Positions 36,585 through 44,938 of a stretch of DNA of 64,000 nucleotides are shown here, one piece after another. The DNA is taken from positions 3,782,001-3,846,000 of the forward strand of contig NZ_CP047166.1 of assembly GCF_016806125.1 (NCBI RefSeq), given 5' to 3'. Below the pieces are notes generated by a model that was not told the DNA's origin, did not search any database, and saw only the letters and a list, made by a program, of their open reading frames with translations. How positions within the stretch are numbered: position 1 is the stretch's first letter; every line of letters begins with the position of its first letter. A program made the translations under genes and the position numbers. Source of the DNA: Ponticoccus alexandrii (GTDB lineage: Bacteria; Pseudomonadota; Alphaproteobacteria; Rhodobacterales; Rhodobacteraceae).

Positions 36585-37670
36585 ATGCCCACCATCGACC
36601 GCCTTCAGTCCGACCATTACCGCATCCCGCTCGACCCGCCGGTCGAGGACTCGATGCACGGCAGCATGACCCATTTCGAGATCGTAACCGCGACGGTCAC
36701 CGACAGCGACGGTGCCACCGGCACCGGCTACACCTTCACCTGCGGCACAAACGGCGGCGCCATCCACGACATCCTCGGCCGCGAGATGCCGCCCCGCGTC
36801 ACCGGCCGCGACCCCGACCTGATCGAGGCGCTCTGGCACGACCTCTGGTGGCAGTTTCACTACGGCGGGCGCGGCGGCCCAACGGTCCTTGCGCTGTCCG
36901 CCTTCGACATGGCGCTCTGGGATCTCAAGGCGCGGCGCGCCGGCCTGCCGCTCTACCGCCTGCTCGGTGGGCACGACCCGAAGGTCCCGGTCTACGCCGG
37001 CGGCATCGACCTCCACCTCAGCCCCTCGGAACTCGTCGACCAGACCCACGCGAACTTCGCCAAGGGTCACCGCCACATCAAGATGAAGGTCGGGCGCGAC
37101 CGCCTGTCCGAAGACGTCGCCCGCATGGCCACCCTGCGCGAGACCTTCGGCGCGGACATGCCACTCATGGCGGATGCCAACATGAAATACACCGTCGACG
37201 GCGCCATCCGCGCCGCCCGCGCCTTTGCCGAACACGACCTCGTCTGGTTCGAGGAACCGATCCCGCCGGAAATCCCCGACGGCCATGCCCGCATCGGGAC
37301 CGAGGGCGGCATTCCCATAGCCTCGGGCGAGAACCTGCGGTCGCTCTGGGAATTCCGCACCGCGATTCAGGGCGGCGTGACCTTCCCCGAACCGGACGTC
37401 ACCAACTGCGGCGGCATCACGCCGTTCCTGAAAATCGCCCATCTGGCAGAGGCTTTCGCCCTTCCCCTCACCTCGCACGGGGCGCATGATGTCACCGTGC
37501 ACCTGATGGCCGCGATCCCGAACCGCACCTACATGGAGGCGCACGGCTTCGGGCTCGACCGCTACATCGAAACGCCCATGACCATTGCCGAAGGCTATGT
37601 CACCGCGCCGGACCGACCCGGCCATGGCATCACCTTCGACCGCGACAGACTGGAGGAGGTCCGTCAATGA
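36585..37670 (+). CDS. Enolase-superfamily sugar-acid dehydratase
   Basis: The 361-residue enzyme is of the mandelate-racemase subgroup. The KxK base motif is HIKMKVGRD near 160. Metal ligands are D in MADANMKY, E in WFEEPI and E in ASGEN, and the second base is His in TSHGAHDV near 303. Such enzymes dehydrate aldonic or aldaric acids to 2-keto-3-deoxy acids or racemise them. I prefer the ATG at 36585 because AGGGG is six bases upstream; an ATG six bases earlier is possible. Its stop overlaps the next start (ATGA). Confidence 0.82.
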   Translation: MPTIDRLQSDHYRIPLDPPVEDSMHGSMTHFEIVTATVTDSDGATGTGYTFTCGTNGGAIHDILGREMPPRVTGRDPDLIEALWHDLWWQFHYGGRGGPTVLALSAFDMALWDLKARRAGLPLYRLLGGHDPKVPVYAGGIDLHLSPSELVDQTHANFAKGHRHIKMKVGRDRLSEDVARMATLRETFGADMPLMADANMKYTVDGAIRAARAFAEHDLVWFEEPIPPEIPDGHARIGTEGGIPIASGENLRSLWEFRTAIQGGVTFPEPDVTNCGGITPFLKIAHLAEAFALPLTSHGAHDVTVHLMAAIPNRTYMEAHGFGLDRYIETPMTIAEGYVTAPDRPGHGITFDRDRLEEVRQ

Positions 37671-38617
37671 CACGCATGCTCACCCCCGAACAGATCGCGT
37701 TCTTCGAGACCGAGGGTTACCTCGTCGTCGACGATGTGCTCTCGGAAGCGACCCTGACCGCGATCAAGGCCGAATACGGCGCCATCATGGACGGGCTCTA
37801 CGCCGGCTGGCAGGCCGAGGGCCGCGTGCCCGACGGCGCCGGCATGGATTTCTGGCAAAAGCTGCTGACCGCCTATGCCGCGGGCTGCGCATGGTTCCAG
37901 CCCATGGACATCACCCTGCCCGACGCCAAGATCGAGCCGGACACCCCTTTCCACATCGGCCCGGCGGTCATGCAGATGCTGACCGATCCGCGGCTTCTGG
38001 ACATGGTCGAGGACCTGATCGGACCCGAGATCACCTCGAACCCGATCCAGCACGTCCGCTTGAAGCCGCCGAGCCGCACCCTGCGCGGCTCGGAAACCAC
38101 GCCGCACATCATGGCGACCGACTGGCATCAGGACCGCGCCGTGGCCCATCAAGAGGGCGACGAGACGCAGATCGTCACCGTCTGGCTGGCCATCGGCGAC
38201 GCGACGCCCGAAAACGGCTGCCTGAAGGTCATCCCCGGCAAGCCGCAGATGTACCCGCATTGCCCGCAGCGCCAGACCTCCATCGCCAAGGGCTTCCTCG
38301 ACGAGACGAAGGCCGTCCCCCTGCCGGTCAAGGCGGGCGGCGCGGTGCTCTTCCACCCGCTGACCCCGCACTGCTCCTTCGATAACACCTCCGACGACTT
38401 CCGCTGGAGCTTCGACATCCGCTACAACGTCACCGGCCAGCACACCGGCCGCGCCCATCTGCCCGACTTCGTCGCCCGCTCCCGCGCCAACCCGGAAACA
38501 GAGGCGCGGGACTGGCAGGCGTGGAAGCACCGGTGGGAAGAGACCCGCGCCGCCCTCGCCCGCAAGGACCACATCCCCAACCACCGCTGGAAAAGCGACA
38601 GCCCCGTCTGCGCCTGA
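37667..38617 (+). CDS. PhyH-family 2-oxoglutarate/Fe(II) dioxygenase
   Basis: The 316-residue protein is a phytanoyl-CoA-dioxygenase-like double-stranded beta-helix enzyme. The iron ligands are H and D in TDWHQDRAVAHQ near 150 and a distal His in FHPLTPHCS near 230, with arginine nearby (FRWSFDIRY) for 2-oxoglutarate. It is translationally coupled to the dehydratase gene. PhyH enzymes hydroxylate or demethylate small molecules; the substrate here is unknown but presumably belongs to the sugar-acid pathway. Confidence 0.8.
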   Translation: MTRMLTPEQIAFFETEGYLVVDDVLSEATLTAIKAEYGAIMDGLYAGWQAEGRVPDGAGMDFWQKLLTAYAAGCAWFQPMDITLPDAKIEPDTPFHIGPAVMQMLTDPRLLDMVEDLIGPEITSNPIQHVRLKPPSRTLRGSETTPHIMATDWHQDRAVAHQEGDETQIVTVWLAIGDATPENGCLKVIPGKPQMYPHCPQRQTSIAKGFLDETKAVPLPVKAGGAVLFHPLTPHCSFDNTSDDFRWSFDIRYNVTGQHTGRAHLPDFVARSRANPETEARDWQAWKHRWEETRAALARKDHIPNHRWKSDSPVCA

Positions 38618-38650
38618 CGCCCCACGCCGCCAACCAGCCGCGCCGCCTGC

Positions 38651-38694
38651 TTCTTTGGTCCCTAAATACCTCGGGGTCCGGGGCAGAGCCCCGG
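38651..38694. repeat. Dispersed intergenic element, copy 5
   Basis: TTCTTTGGTCCCTAAATACC, TCGGGGTCC and GGGGCAGAGCCCCGG between the PhyH and UxaA-type genes. Confidence 0.85.
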
Positions 38695-38728
38695 CGCGCG
38701 CCACAAGAGCCACGCCCAGAGAAACGCC

Positions 38729-40219
38729 ATGAACACAGTCCGCCTTTCCGACGCCGACAATGTCGTCACAGCCATCCGCCCGCTCGAGATCGGGCAGGAC
38801 GGCGCCACCCAGCTGATCCCGCGCGGCCACAAGATGGCCAGCCAGCCCATCGCCAGGGGTGAGGCCGTGCGCAAATACGCGCAGGTCATCGGCTACGCCG
38901 CCGAGGAGATCGCCCAGGGCGCGCATGTCCACACCCACAACCTCGAATTCCGCAACGTCGACACGGCCTACGAGTTCGGCACCAACCTGCGCGAGGCCCC
39001 CAAGGCCACGACCCGCGACACCTTCATGGGCTACCGCCGCCCCACGGGCCGCGTCGGCACGCGCAACTACATCGCGGTCCTGACAAGCGTGAACTGCTCC
39101 GCCACCGCCGCGCGCAAGATCGCCGAGCACTTCACCGAAGAGCGTCTGGCCGATTACCCGAACGTCGACGGCGTGGTGGCGTTCGTGCACGGCACCGGCT
39201 GCGCCATGGGCGGCGACGGCACCGGCTTCGAACTGCTGCAGCGCACGCTTTGGGGCTATGCCCGCAACCCCAACGTCGGCGCGGTGCTGATGGCGGGTCT
39301 GGGCTGCGAGATGATGCAGATCGACTGGCTGATCGAGGCCTATGGCCTGACCCCCGGCCCCTTCTTCCAGACCATGAACATCCAGGACGTGGGTGGGCTG
39401 CGCAAGACCGTCGAGGCGGGCATCGCCAAGATCGAGAAGATGCTGCCGCTGGTCAACGAGGCGCAGCGCGAGGAATGCCCCGCCTCGGAGCTGATGGTGG
39501 GTCTCGAATGCGGCGGGTCGGACGCGTGGTCGGGCATCACCGCCAACCCGGCGGTGGGCTACGCCTGCGACCTGCTGGTGGCGCAGGGTGGCACCGGCGT
39601 GCTGTCCGAAACCCCCGAGATCTACGGCGCCGAGCACATGCTGACGGCGCGTGCCGCCAGCCGCGAGGTCGGCGACAAGCTGATCGACCTCATTCACTGG
39701 TGGGAGCGCTACACCGCCAACGCGGGCGGCTCGATGGACAACAACCCCTCGCCCGGCAACAAGAAGGGCGGGCTGACCACGATCCTCGAGAAGTCGCTGG
39801 GCGCCTCCGCCAAGGGCGGGACGACACCGCTGATGGGGGTCTTCAAATATGCCGAGCCGGTGACCGCCAAGGGCTTCGTCTTTATGGACAGCCCGGGCTA
39901 CGACCCGGCCTCTGTCACGGGCATGATCGCCTCGGGCTGCAATCTCGTGTGCTTCACCACCGGGCGCGGGTCGGCCTTCGGGTCGAAGCCCTCGCCCTGC
40001 ATGAAGGTGGCCACGAACTCCGAGATGTACGGGCGCCTGCACGAGGACATGGACGTGAACGCGGGCACGATCCTGTCGGACGGCAAGACGGTCGAGGACG
40101 TCGGCCGCGAGATCTACGAGATGTGGCTGCGCATGGCCAGCGGCGAGAAGACCAAGTCCGAGTTGCAGGGTCTTGGCGACTACGAGTTCGTGCCGTGGCA
40201 GATCGGCGCGGTGATGTGA
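38729..40219 (+). CDS. UxaA-family altronate-type dehydratase
   Basis: The 496-residue protein contains the N-terminal SAF-like part (LIPRGHKMASQPIARGEAVRKY, about 32-55) and the catalytic region GRVGTRNYIAVLTSVNCSAT near 108-127. Further marks are HGTGCAMGGDG, LECGGSDAWSGITANPAVG near 258 and FMDSPGYDPASVTG near 388. UxaA/GarD enzymes dehydrate altronate, galactarate or related hexonates using a metal ion. It is the second dehydratase class in the same operon, which suggests two different sugar acids or stereo-isomers. Confidence 0.85.
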   Translation: MNTVRLSDADNVVTAIRPLEIGQDGATQLIPRGHKMASQPIARGEAVRKYAQVIGYAAEEIAQGAHVHTHNLEFRNVDTAYEFGTNLREAPKATTRDTFMGYRRPTGRVGTRNYIAVLTSVNCSATAARKIAEHFTEERLADYPNVDGVVAFVHGTGCAMGGDGTGFELLQRTLWGYARNPNVGAVLMAGLGCEMMQIDWLIEAYGLTPGPFFQTMNIQDVGGLRKTVEAGIAKIEKMLPLVNEAQREECPASELMVGLECGGSDAWSGITANPAVGYACDLLVAQGGTGVLSETPEIYGAEHMLTARAASREVGDKLIDLIHWWERYTANAGGSMDNNPSPGNKKGGLTTILEKSLGASAKGGTTPLMGVFKYAEPVTAKGFVFMDSPGYDPASVTGMIASGCNLVCFTTGRGSAFGSKPSPCMKVATNSEMYGRLHEDMDVNAGTILSDGKTVEDVGREIYEMWLRMASGEKTKSELQGLGDYEFVPWQIGAVM

Positions 40220-40270
40220 GAAGAGGGGCGGTCCGCACGCGGGGCGCCTGCGACGACCGGAGGACCGGCG

Positions 40271-40308
40271 CTCTGCCCCGGACCCCGGAGTATTTTGACA
40301 GAGAAGAA
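40271..40308. repeat. Dispersed intergenic element, copy 6 (inverted)
   Basis: CTCTGCCCCGGACCCCGG, AGTATTTTGACAGAGAAGAA. Orientation is opposite to copies 2-5. Confidence 0.8.
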
Positions 40309-40360
40309 GTACGGGGGACGGCATGAACAATCGACGTGGGACGCATGAAGGCGGCGGAGC

Positions 40361-41422
40361 ATGACGGCACTGCCGATCTGTGTCGTGGGCGCGGGCTCCA
40401 TCGGGCAGCGCCATATCGAGGTCGCGGGGCTGTCGGAGAGGGTGGAACTGGTCTCGGTCGTGGAGCCGGACGAACGTCTGCGCGGGGCGCTGGCGGCGCG
40501 GGGGCTGCCGATGGTGGCCGATGTCTCGGAGGTGCCGGCCCATGTGCGCGCCGCCGTGGTGGCCACGCCCACCCCGGTCCATGCCCCCGCCGCGCGCGCC
40601 GCGCTGGAGCGCGGCTGGGCGGTGCTGGTCGAGAAGCCGCTGACCGGCACGCTGGACGAGGGGCGCGCGCTGCTGGCATTTGCCGAGGCGAAGGGATTGC
40701 CCCTGTATTGCGGGCATCACCGGCGCTGCCATCCGTTTTCCCGTGAGGCGCGCGCGGCCCTGCGGGGCATCGGTGCGCCCGTGGGGGTTCAGGCAATGTG
40801 GTCGCTGCGTAAGCACGACAGCTATTACGAGCCGGAGTGGCGGCGCTCGCCGGGGGCCGGGCCCCTGATGACCAACCTCAGCCACGAGATCGACCTCTTG
40901 TCCTTCTTCTACGGCGAGGCGGTCGAGGTCACGGCCCTGACCTCTTCGGCCGTGCGCGGTCTGGCCATCGAGGACACCGCCGCGCTGGCCCTGCGGTTCG
41001 AGAGCGGCGCGCTTGGGTCGATCCTGATCTCGGACGCCGGCGCCTCGCCCTGGGCCTTCGAGGCGGCGACGGGCGAGAACCCGGCCATCGCGCTGTCGAC
41101 CGAGGACTACATGCGCTTCACCGGCACCGAGGGGGCGCTGGCCTTCCCGTCCCTGACGCTCTGGCAGGCCAGCCAGCCCGGAGAGATCGAGTGGTCGAAG
41201 CCCCTCGCCCGGGTGCCCGGAGAGCCCTTTGACCCCGTGGACCCCTTGCGGGTGCAGATCGACCGCTTCGCCGCGGTCGTCGAAGGCGGCAGCGACGACG
41301 TGCTCTGCACCGGCGCGCAGGGGCTTGCCGCGCTGGAGATGACATTGGCCACCGCGCTTTCGGCGCGGACGGGCAAGCCGGTGGCACGCGGAGACGTGCC
41401 CGGCGATTTCAACGGTTTCTAG
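40361..41422 (+). CDS. Gfo/Idh/MocA-family oxidoreductase
   Basis: The 353-residue NAD(P)-dependent enzyme has the Rossmann motif VVGAGSIGQRHIEVAGL near 7-23 and the family EKPL signature (VLVEKPLTGTLDEG near 87). An active-site histidine region YCGHHRRCHPFS follows near 112. The family oxidises or epimerises sugars, inositols and sugar acids. It is 12 bases from the HIBADH-like gene and part of the same catabolic operon. Confidence 0.82.
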   Translation: MTALPICVVGAGSIGQRHIEVAGLSERVELVSVVEPDERLRGALAARGLPMVADVSEVPAHVRAAVVATPTPVHAPAARAALERGWAVLVEKPLTGTLDEGRALLAFAEAKGLPLYCGHHRRCHPFSREARAALRGIGAPVGVQAMWSLRKHDSYYEPEWRRSPGAGPLMTNLSHEIDLLSFFYGEAVEVTALTSSAVRGLAIEDTAALALRFESGALGSILISDAGASPWAFEAATGENPAIALSTEDYMRFTGTEGALAFPSLTLWQASQPGEIEWSKPLARVPGEPFDPVDPLRVQIDRFAAVVEGGSDDVLCTGAQGLAALEMTLATALSARTGKPVARGDVPGDFNGF

Positions 41423-41434
41423 GAGGAGAAGACC

Positions 41435-42325
41435 ATGACCAAACCCCGTATCGGATTTATCGGACTGGGCCTGATGGGCCGCGCCATGGTGGGCTGCCTG
41501 CAGGACGCGGGCTACAGCCTGACCGTCCTTGGCAATCGCGACCGCACCGGCGTCGAAGAGGCCGTCGCGCGCGGCGGCTCCGAAGCCGAGAACGCCAAGG
41601 CGCTGGCCGAGGCGAGCGACATCGTGATGCTCTGTGTCTCGACCTCCGAGCAGGTCGAGGGGCGCATCTACGGCGACGACGGCGTGCTGGCCGGTGTGAA
41701 GGAGGGCACCGTGGTGATCGACTTCGGCACCTCGCTGCCCGGCTCGACCCAGAAGATCGCCGATGACATGACGGCGAAGGGCGCGATCTACCTCGACGCG
41801 CCGCTGGGCCGCACGCCCGCGCATGCCAAGGAAGGCAAGCTGAACATCATGTGCGCCGGGGACGAGGCGGCCTATCAGAAGGTCAAGCCGGTGCTCGACG
41901 TGCTGGGCGAGAACGTCTTCCACCTTGGCAAGACGGGCAATGGCCACACGATCAAGCTGATCAACAACTTCTTCGCCATGACGACCGCGATGGCGATGTC
42001 CGAGGCCTTTGCCATGGCCGATGCGGCGGGGATCGACCGCTCTGCGCTCTTCGACGTGATGGCGGCGGGGCCGAACCGGTCCGGCATGATGGAATTCATC
42101 CGCAACTACGCGGTGGACGGCAAGGTCGACCTTGCCTTCTCTGTCGAGAACGGCGCCAAGGACGTGGGCTACTACGGCACCATGGCGGGCGATCTGGGCC
42201 GCGACAGCCGCATGTCCAAAAGCACCGTGGCGGTTCTGGAAGAAGCCAAGGGCACCGGCGATGGCAGCCGCATGATCCCCGAAATGGTCGACTGGATGAC
42301 GAAACACCTTGGTGACAAGGCATGA
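41435..42325 (+). CDS. 3-hydroxyisobutyrate dehydrogenase-family reductase
   Basis: The 296-residue beta-hydroxyacid dehydrogenase has IGFIGLGLMGRAMVGCL at the N-terminus, a substrate-binding DAPLGRTPAHAKEG near 123 and the catalytic lysine in GNGHTIKLINNFF near 170. Members reduce or oxidise tartronate semialdehyde, L-threonate or other beta-hydroxyacids. It ends overlapping the following SDR start (ATGA). A paralogue is encoded at 50203. Confidence 0.85.
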   Translation: MTKPRIGFIGLGLMGRAMVGCLQDAGYSLTVLGNRDRTGVEEAVARGGSEAENAKALAEASDIVMLCVSTSEQVEGRIYGDDGVLAGVKEGTVVIDFGTSLPGSTQKIADDMTAKGAIYLDAPLGRTPAHAKEGKLNIMCAGDEAAYQKVKPVLDVLGENVFHLGKTGNGHTIKLINNFFAMTTAMAMSEAFAMADAAGIDRSALFDVMAAGPNRSGMMEFIRNYAVDGKVDLAFSVENGAKDVGYYGTMAGDLGRDSRMSKSTVAVLEEAKGTGDGSRMIPEMVDWMTKHLGDKA

Positions 42326-43047
42326 GGCTGAAGGGCAAGACGGCCTTCGTGACGGCGGCGGGTCAGGGCATCGGCCGCGCCATCGCCGAGGCCTACCTGC
42401 GCGAAGGCGCCACGGTCACGGCGACCGACCTGAAGGCCGACCTGCTGGAGGGCCTCGACGGCGCGACCTGCTTTGCGCTGGACGTGACCGACAAGGACGC
42501 GGTGACGGAAGCGATCCGGAACGCGGCGCCCGATGTGCTGGTCAACTGCGCGGGCTTCGTGCATGGCGGCACCATTCTGGACGCCACCGACGCGGACTTC
42601 GACTTCGCCTTCACGCTGAACGTCCGGTCGCAGTTCCACACCATGCAGGCCGTCCTTCCCGGCATGATCGAACGCGGCGGCGGCTCCATCGTCAACATCG
42701 CCTCGGTGGCGGGCAGCATCGTGGCGGCCCCCAACCGCTGCATCTACGGCGCGTCCAAGGCGGCGGTGATCGGGCTGACCAAATCGGTGGCGCTGGACTT
42801 CGTGACCAAGGGCGTGCGGGTGAACTGCATCTGCCCGGGCACGGTGGACAGCCCCTCGCTGCATGACCGGCTTCGGGCCATGGGCGACTACGACGAGGCG
42901 CGCCGCGCCTTCGAGGCGCGCCAGCCCATGGGCCGGATCGGCACGGCGGAGGAGATCGCGCATCTGGCCGTCTACCTCGGCTCGGACGAGAGCGCCTTCA
43001 CCACCGGGCAGGCGCATGTGATCGACGGCGGCTGGGCGGTCGGCTGA
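42322..43047 (+). CDS. Short-chain dehydrogenase/reductase
   Basis: The 241-residue SDR has TAAGQGIGRAIAEA near 10-23, NCAG near 78 and YGASK near 146. ATDLKAD after strand 2 favours NAD. It resembles 2-keto-3-deoxy-L-fuconate and 3-hydroxybutyrate dehydrogenase-like SDRs. As the enolase-type dehydratase lies in the same operon, oxidation of a 2-keto-3-deoxy acid is plausible; the FAH hydrolase at 31132 could cleave its product. Confidence 0.78.
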   Translation: MRLKGKTAFVTAAGQGIGRAIAEAYLREGATVTATDLKADLLEGLDGATCFALDVTDKDAVTEAIRNAAPDVLVNCAGFVHGGTILDATDADFDFAFTLNVRSQFHTMQAVLPGMIERGGGSIVNIASVAGSIVAAPNRCIYGASKAAVIGLTKSVALDFVTKGVRVNCICPGTVDSPSLHDRLRAMGDYDEARRAFEARQPMGRIGTAEEIAHLAVYLGSDESAFTTGQAHVIDGGWAVG

Positions 43048-43054
43048 GGCACGC

Positions 43055-43100
43055 GGGCCGGTTTCTTCGAAAGAAACCGGCCCGAATTCCGCTTCGGAAT
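43055..43100. terminator. Paired hairpins after the SDR gene
   Basis: GGGCCGGTTTCTT pairs with AAGAAACCGGCCC around CGA (43055-43083), followed by ATTCCG-CTT-CGGAAT (43086-43100). The strong first stem may act as a terminator or messenger barrier before the transporter gene. The layout matches the pair at 19787. Confidence 0.65.
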
Positions 43101-43124
43101 GCGCCACCGTCCAAAGGAGAAGGC

Positions 43125-44039
43125 ATGTCAGAGACGAAACCGAGAGAAGACCGCGCCGGTGCAGGCGTGCTGATGATGGCGCTGGCCGTCTTCTTCTTCA
43201 CCTGCATCGACAGCTCCGCCAAGTGGCTGATCCTCGGCGGCATCCCGGCGCTTCAGGTGGTCTTTGTCCGGTATCTCGGCCACACGCTGGTCGCCATCGC
43301 CACCTTCGTCCCGCAAGAGGGCCTGTCGGCCTTCCGCTCCAACGCGCCGTGGCGGCAATTGCTGCGCTCGCTCTTCCTGCTGGGCAGCACCACGCTGAAC
43401 TTCACCGCGCTACAGTACCTGCCGATCACCGTGACGACGACCATCATGTTCGCGGGCCCCATCGTGGTCACCCTGCTGGCGATCCCGATCCTCGGCGAAC
43501 AGGTCGGCCTGCGCCGCATCATCGCCGTCTGCGTGGGCTTCATCGGCGTCCTCGTGGTGATGCAGCCCTGGGGGGCCGAATTCCACCCCGCCATGCTGCT
43601 GACGCTGGGCGCGCTCTGCATGGCATCCATGTATTTCATCATGACGCGCCTGCTGGCCGGGACAGAGGGCAACGCGGTCTCGCAGATCTGGTCCGCCGGG
43701 ATCGCGGCGGTGGCGCTCTGCCCCTTCGTGATCGAGAACTGGACATGGCCCACCGGCGTCGACTGGATCGCCTTCCTGCTGATCGGCTGCTTCGGCGCAT
43801 TGGGCCACATCGCCGCCACCGGCGCGCACCGCCTCGCCGATGCGTCGATCCTCGCGCCGGTGATCTACATCCAGCTCTTCCTCGCCGCGCTGGCCAGCAT
43901 CGTGCTCTTCGACAGCTGGCCGACGCTCTGGACGCTGGCCGGGGGCGCGATCATCATCGGCTCGGGCCTCTACATCTGGCAGCGCGAGCGCGCGGTGCGA
44001 AAGGGCGGCGTGCGCAAGCCCGTGGCCGCCACCCGCTGA
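43125..44039 (+). CDS. EamA-family (DMT) transporter
   Basis: The 304-residue membrane protein has ten predicted helices in two EamA halves (first ALAVFFFTCIDSSAKWLILG, second MLLTLGALCMASMYFIMTRL). It is probably an exporter or importer of a small metabolite. AAAGGAG precedes the ATG. It is the last gene of the TRAP-dehydratase run and is followed by a palindromic terminator. Confidence 0.82.
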   Translation: MSETKPREDRAGAGVLMMALAVFFFTCIDSSAKWLILGGIPALQVVFVRYLGHTLVAIATFVPQEGLSAFRSNAPWRQLLRSLFLLGSTTLNFTALQYLPITVTTTIMFAGPIVVTLLAIPILGEQVGLRRIIAVCVGFIGVLVVMQPWGAEFHPAMLLTLGALCMASMYFIMTRLLAGTEGNAVSQIWSAGIAAVALCPFVIENWTWPTGVDWIAFLLIGCFGALGHIAATGAHRLADASILAPVIYIQLFLAALASIVLFDSWPTLWTLAGGAIIIGSGLYIWQRERAVRKGGVRKPVAATR

Positions 44040-44046
44040 ACGAAAA

Positions 44047-44068
44047 GGGGCGCGGATATCCGCGCCCC
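44047..44068. terminator. Bidirectional terminator
   Basis: GGGGCGCGGATATCCGCGCC is part of a perfect 22-base palindrome flanked on the left by AAAA. It lies between the convergent EamA and SDR genes, seven bases after the former. Confidence 0.8.
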
Positions 44069-44092
44069 CGTCTTCACTCTCGGCCCGTCGGT

Positions 44093-44830
44093 TCAGCCGC
44101 GCCCGATGTAGGGCATCGCGCTCGCCATGACGGTCATGAACTGCACGTTGGCTTCCAGCGGCAGGCTCGCCATGTGCAGCACCGAAGAGGCCACGTGGGA
44201 CACGTCCATCACCGGCTCGACCGCGATGGAGCCATCGGCCTGCGGCACCCCCTTGGTCATCTTCGCCGCCATGTCGGTCAGCGCGTTGCCGATGTTGATC
44301 TGCCCGCAGGCGATGTTGAAGGGCCGCCCGTCCAGCGAGATCGAGCGCGTCAGCCCCGTCACCGCGTGTTTCGACGCCGTGTAGGCGGCAGAGCCCCAGC
44401 GCGGCACATCCGACGAGACCGATCCGTTGTTGATGATCCGCCCGCCCTGCGGGTCCTGCGCCCGCATCCGGGCAAAGGCCGCGCGCGCGCAGATGAACGA
44501 CCCGGTGATGTTGATGTCCATGCAGCGGCGCCAGTCCTCGACCGACAGCTCGTCCACCGTGCCGCCCATGACCGAGATCCCGGCGTTGTTGAACAGGCAG
44601 TCGATCCGCCCCCACTCGGCCAGCGCCTTGTCGAAGGCCGCGTCGACCTCGGCTTCGTTGATCACGTCGCAGGGCAGCGCCAGCGCGTTCTCGTGGCTGT
44701 CGGCCATCTCGGCCACCGTGGCCTCGGTCCGGCCGACGATGCCGACCTTCCAGCCCGCCGAAAGAAAGGCCTCGGCGCAGGCCTTGCCGATCCCGCGCGC
44801 GCCGCCGGTAATGATGATTGTCTGTGTCAT
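44093..44830 (-). CDS. Short-chain dehydrogenase/reductase
   Basis: The 245-residue SDR has TGGARGIGKACAEA near 8-21, NNAG near 82 and YTASK near 149, so it has a complete catalytic set. It lies downstream of the IlvD/Edd-type dehydratase on the same strand, with one intergenic repeat between them. Together they would be controlled by operator 3. The substrate is unknown; a sugar, lactone or sugar acid is likely. Confidence 0.8.
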   Translation of the reverse strand: MTQTIIITGGARGIGKACAEAFLSAGWKVGIVGRTEATVAEMADSHENALALPCDVINEAEVDAAFDKALAEWGRIDCLFNNAGISVMGGTVDELSVEDWRRCMDINITGSFICARAAFARMRAQDPQGGRIINNGSVSSDVPRWGSAAYTASKHAVTGLTRSISLDGRPFNIACGQINIGNALTDMAAKMTKGVPQADGSIAVEPVMDVSHVASSVLHMASLPLEANVQFMTVMASAMPYIGRG

Positions 44831-44860
44831 GTCCCCTCCATCCCGGGCAGGCGCCCGATG

Positions 44861-44919
44861 TTTCTTCTGTCTTCAAATATCCCGGGGGGCGCGCAGCGCG
44901 GGGGCAGAGCCCCCTCCAC
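44861..44919. repeat. Dispersed intergenic element, copy 7
   Basis: TTTCTTCTGTCTTCAAATAT, CCCGGGGGGCGCGCAGCGCG and GGGGCAGAGCCCCCTCC. It lies between the SDR and dehydratase genes. Confidence 0.85.
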
Positions 44920-44938
44920 GCGCCCCCGACAAGAGCCG

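Noticed and set aside
37664-42307. A 1547-codon open frame on the minus strand, antisense to the PhyH-UxaA-Gfo/Idh-HIBADH genes
   Set aside because: It is the same composition effect. The plus-strand genes have intact motifs and coupled starts, and the antisense product is featureless.
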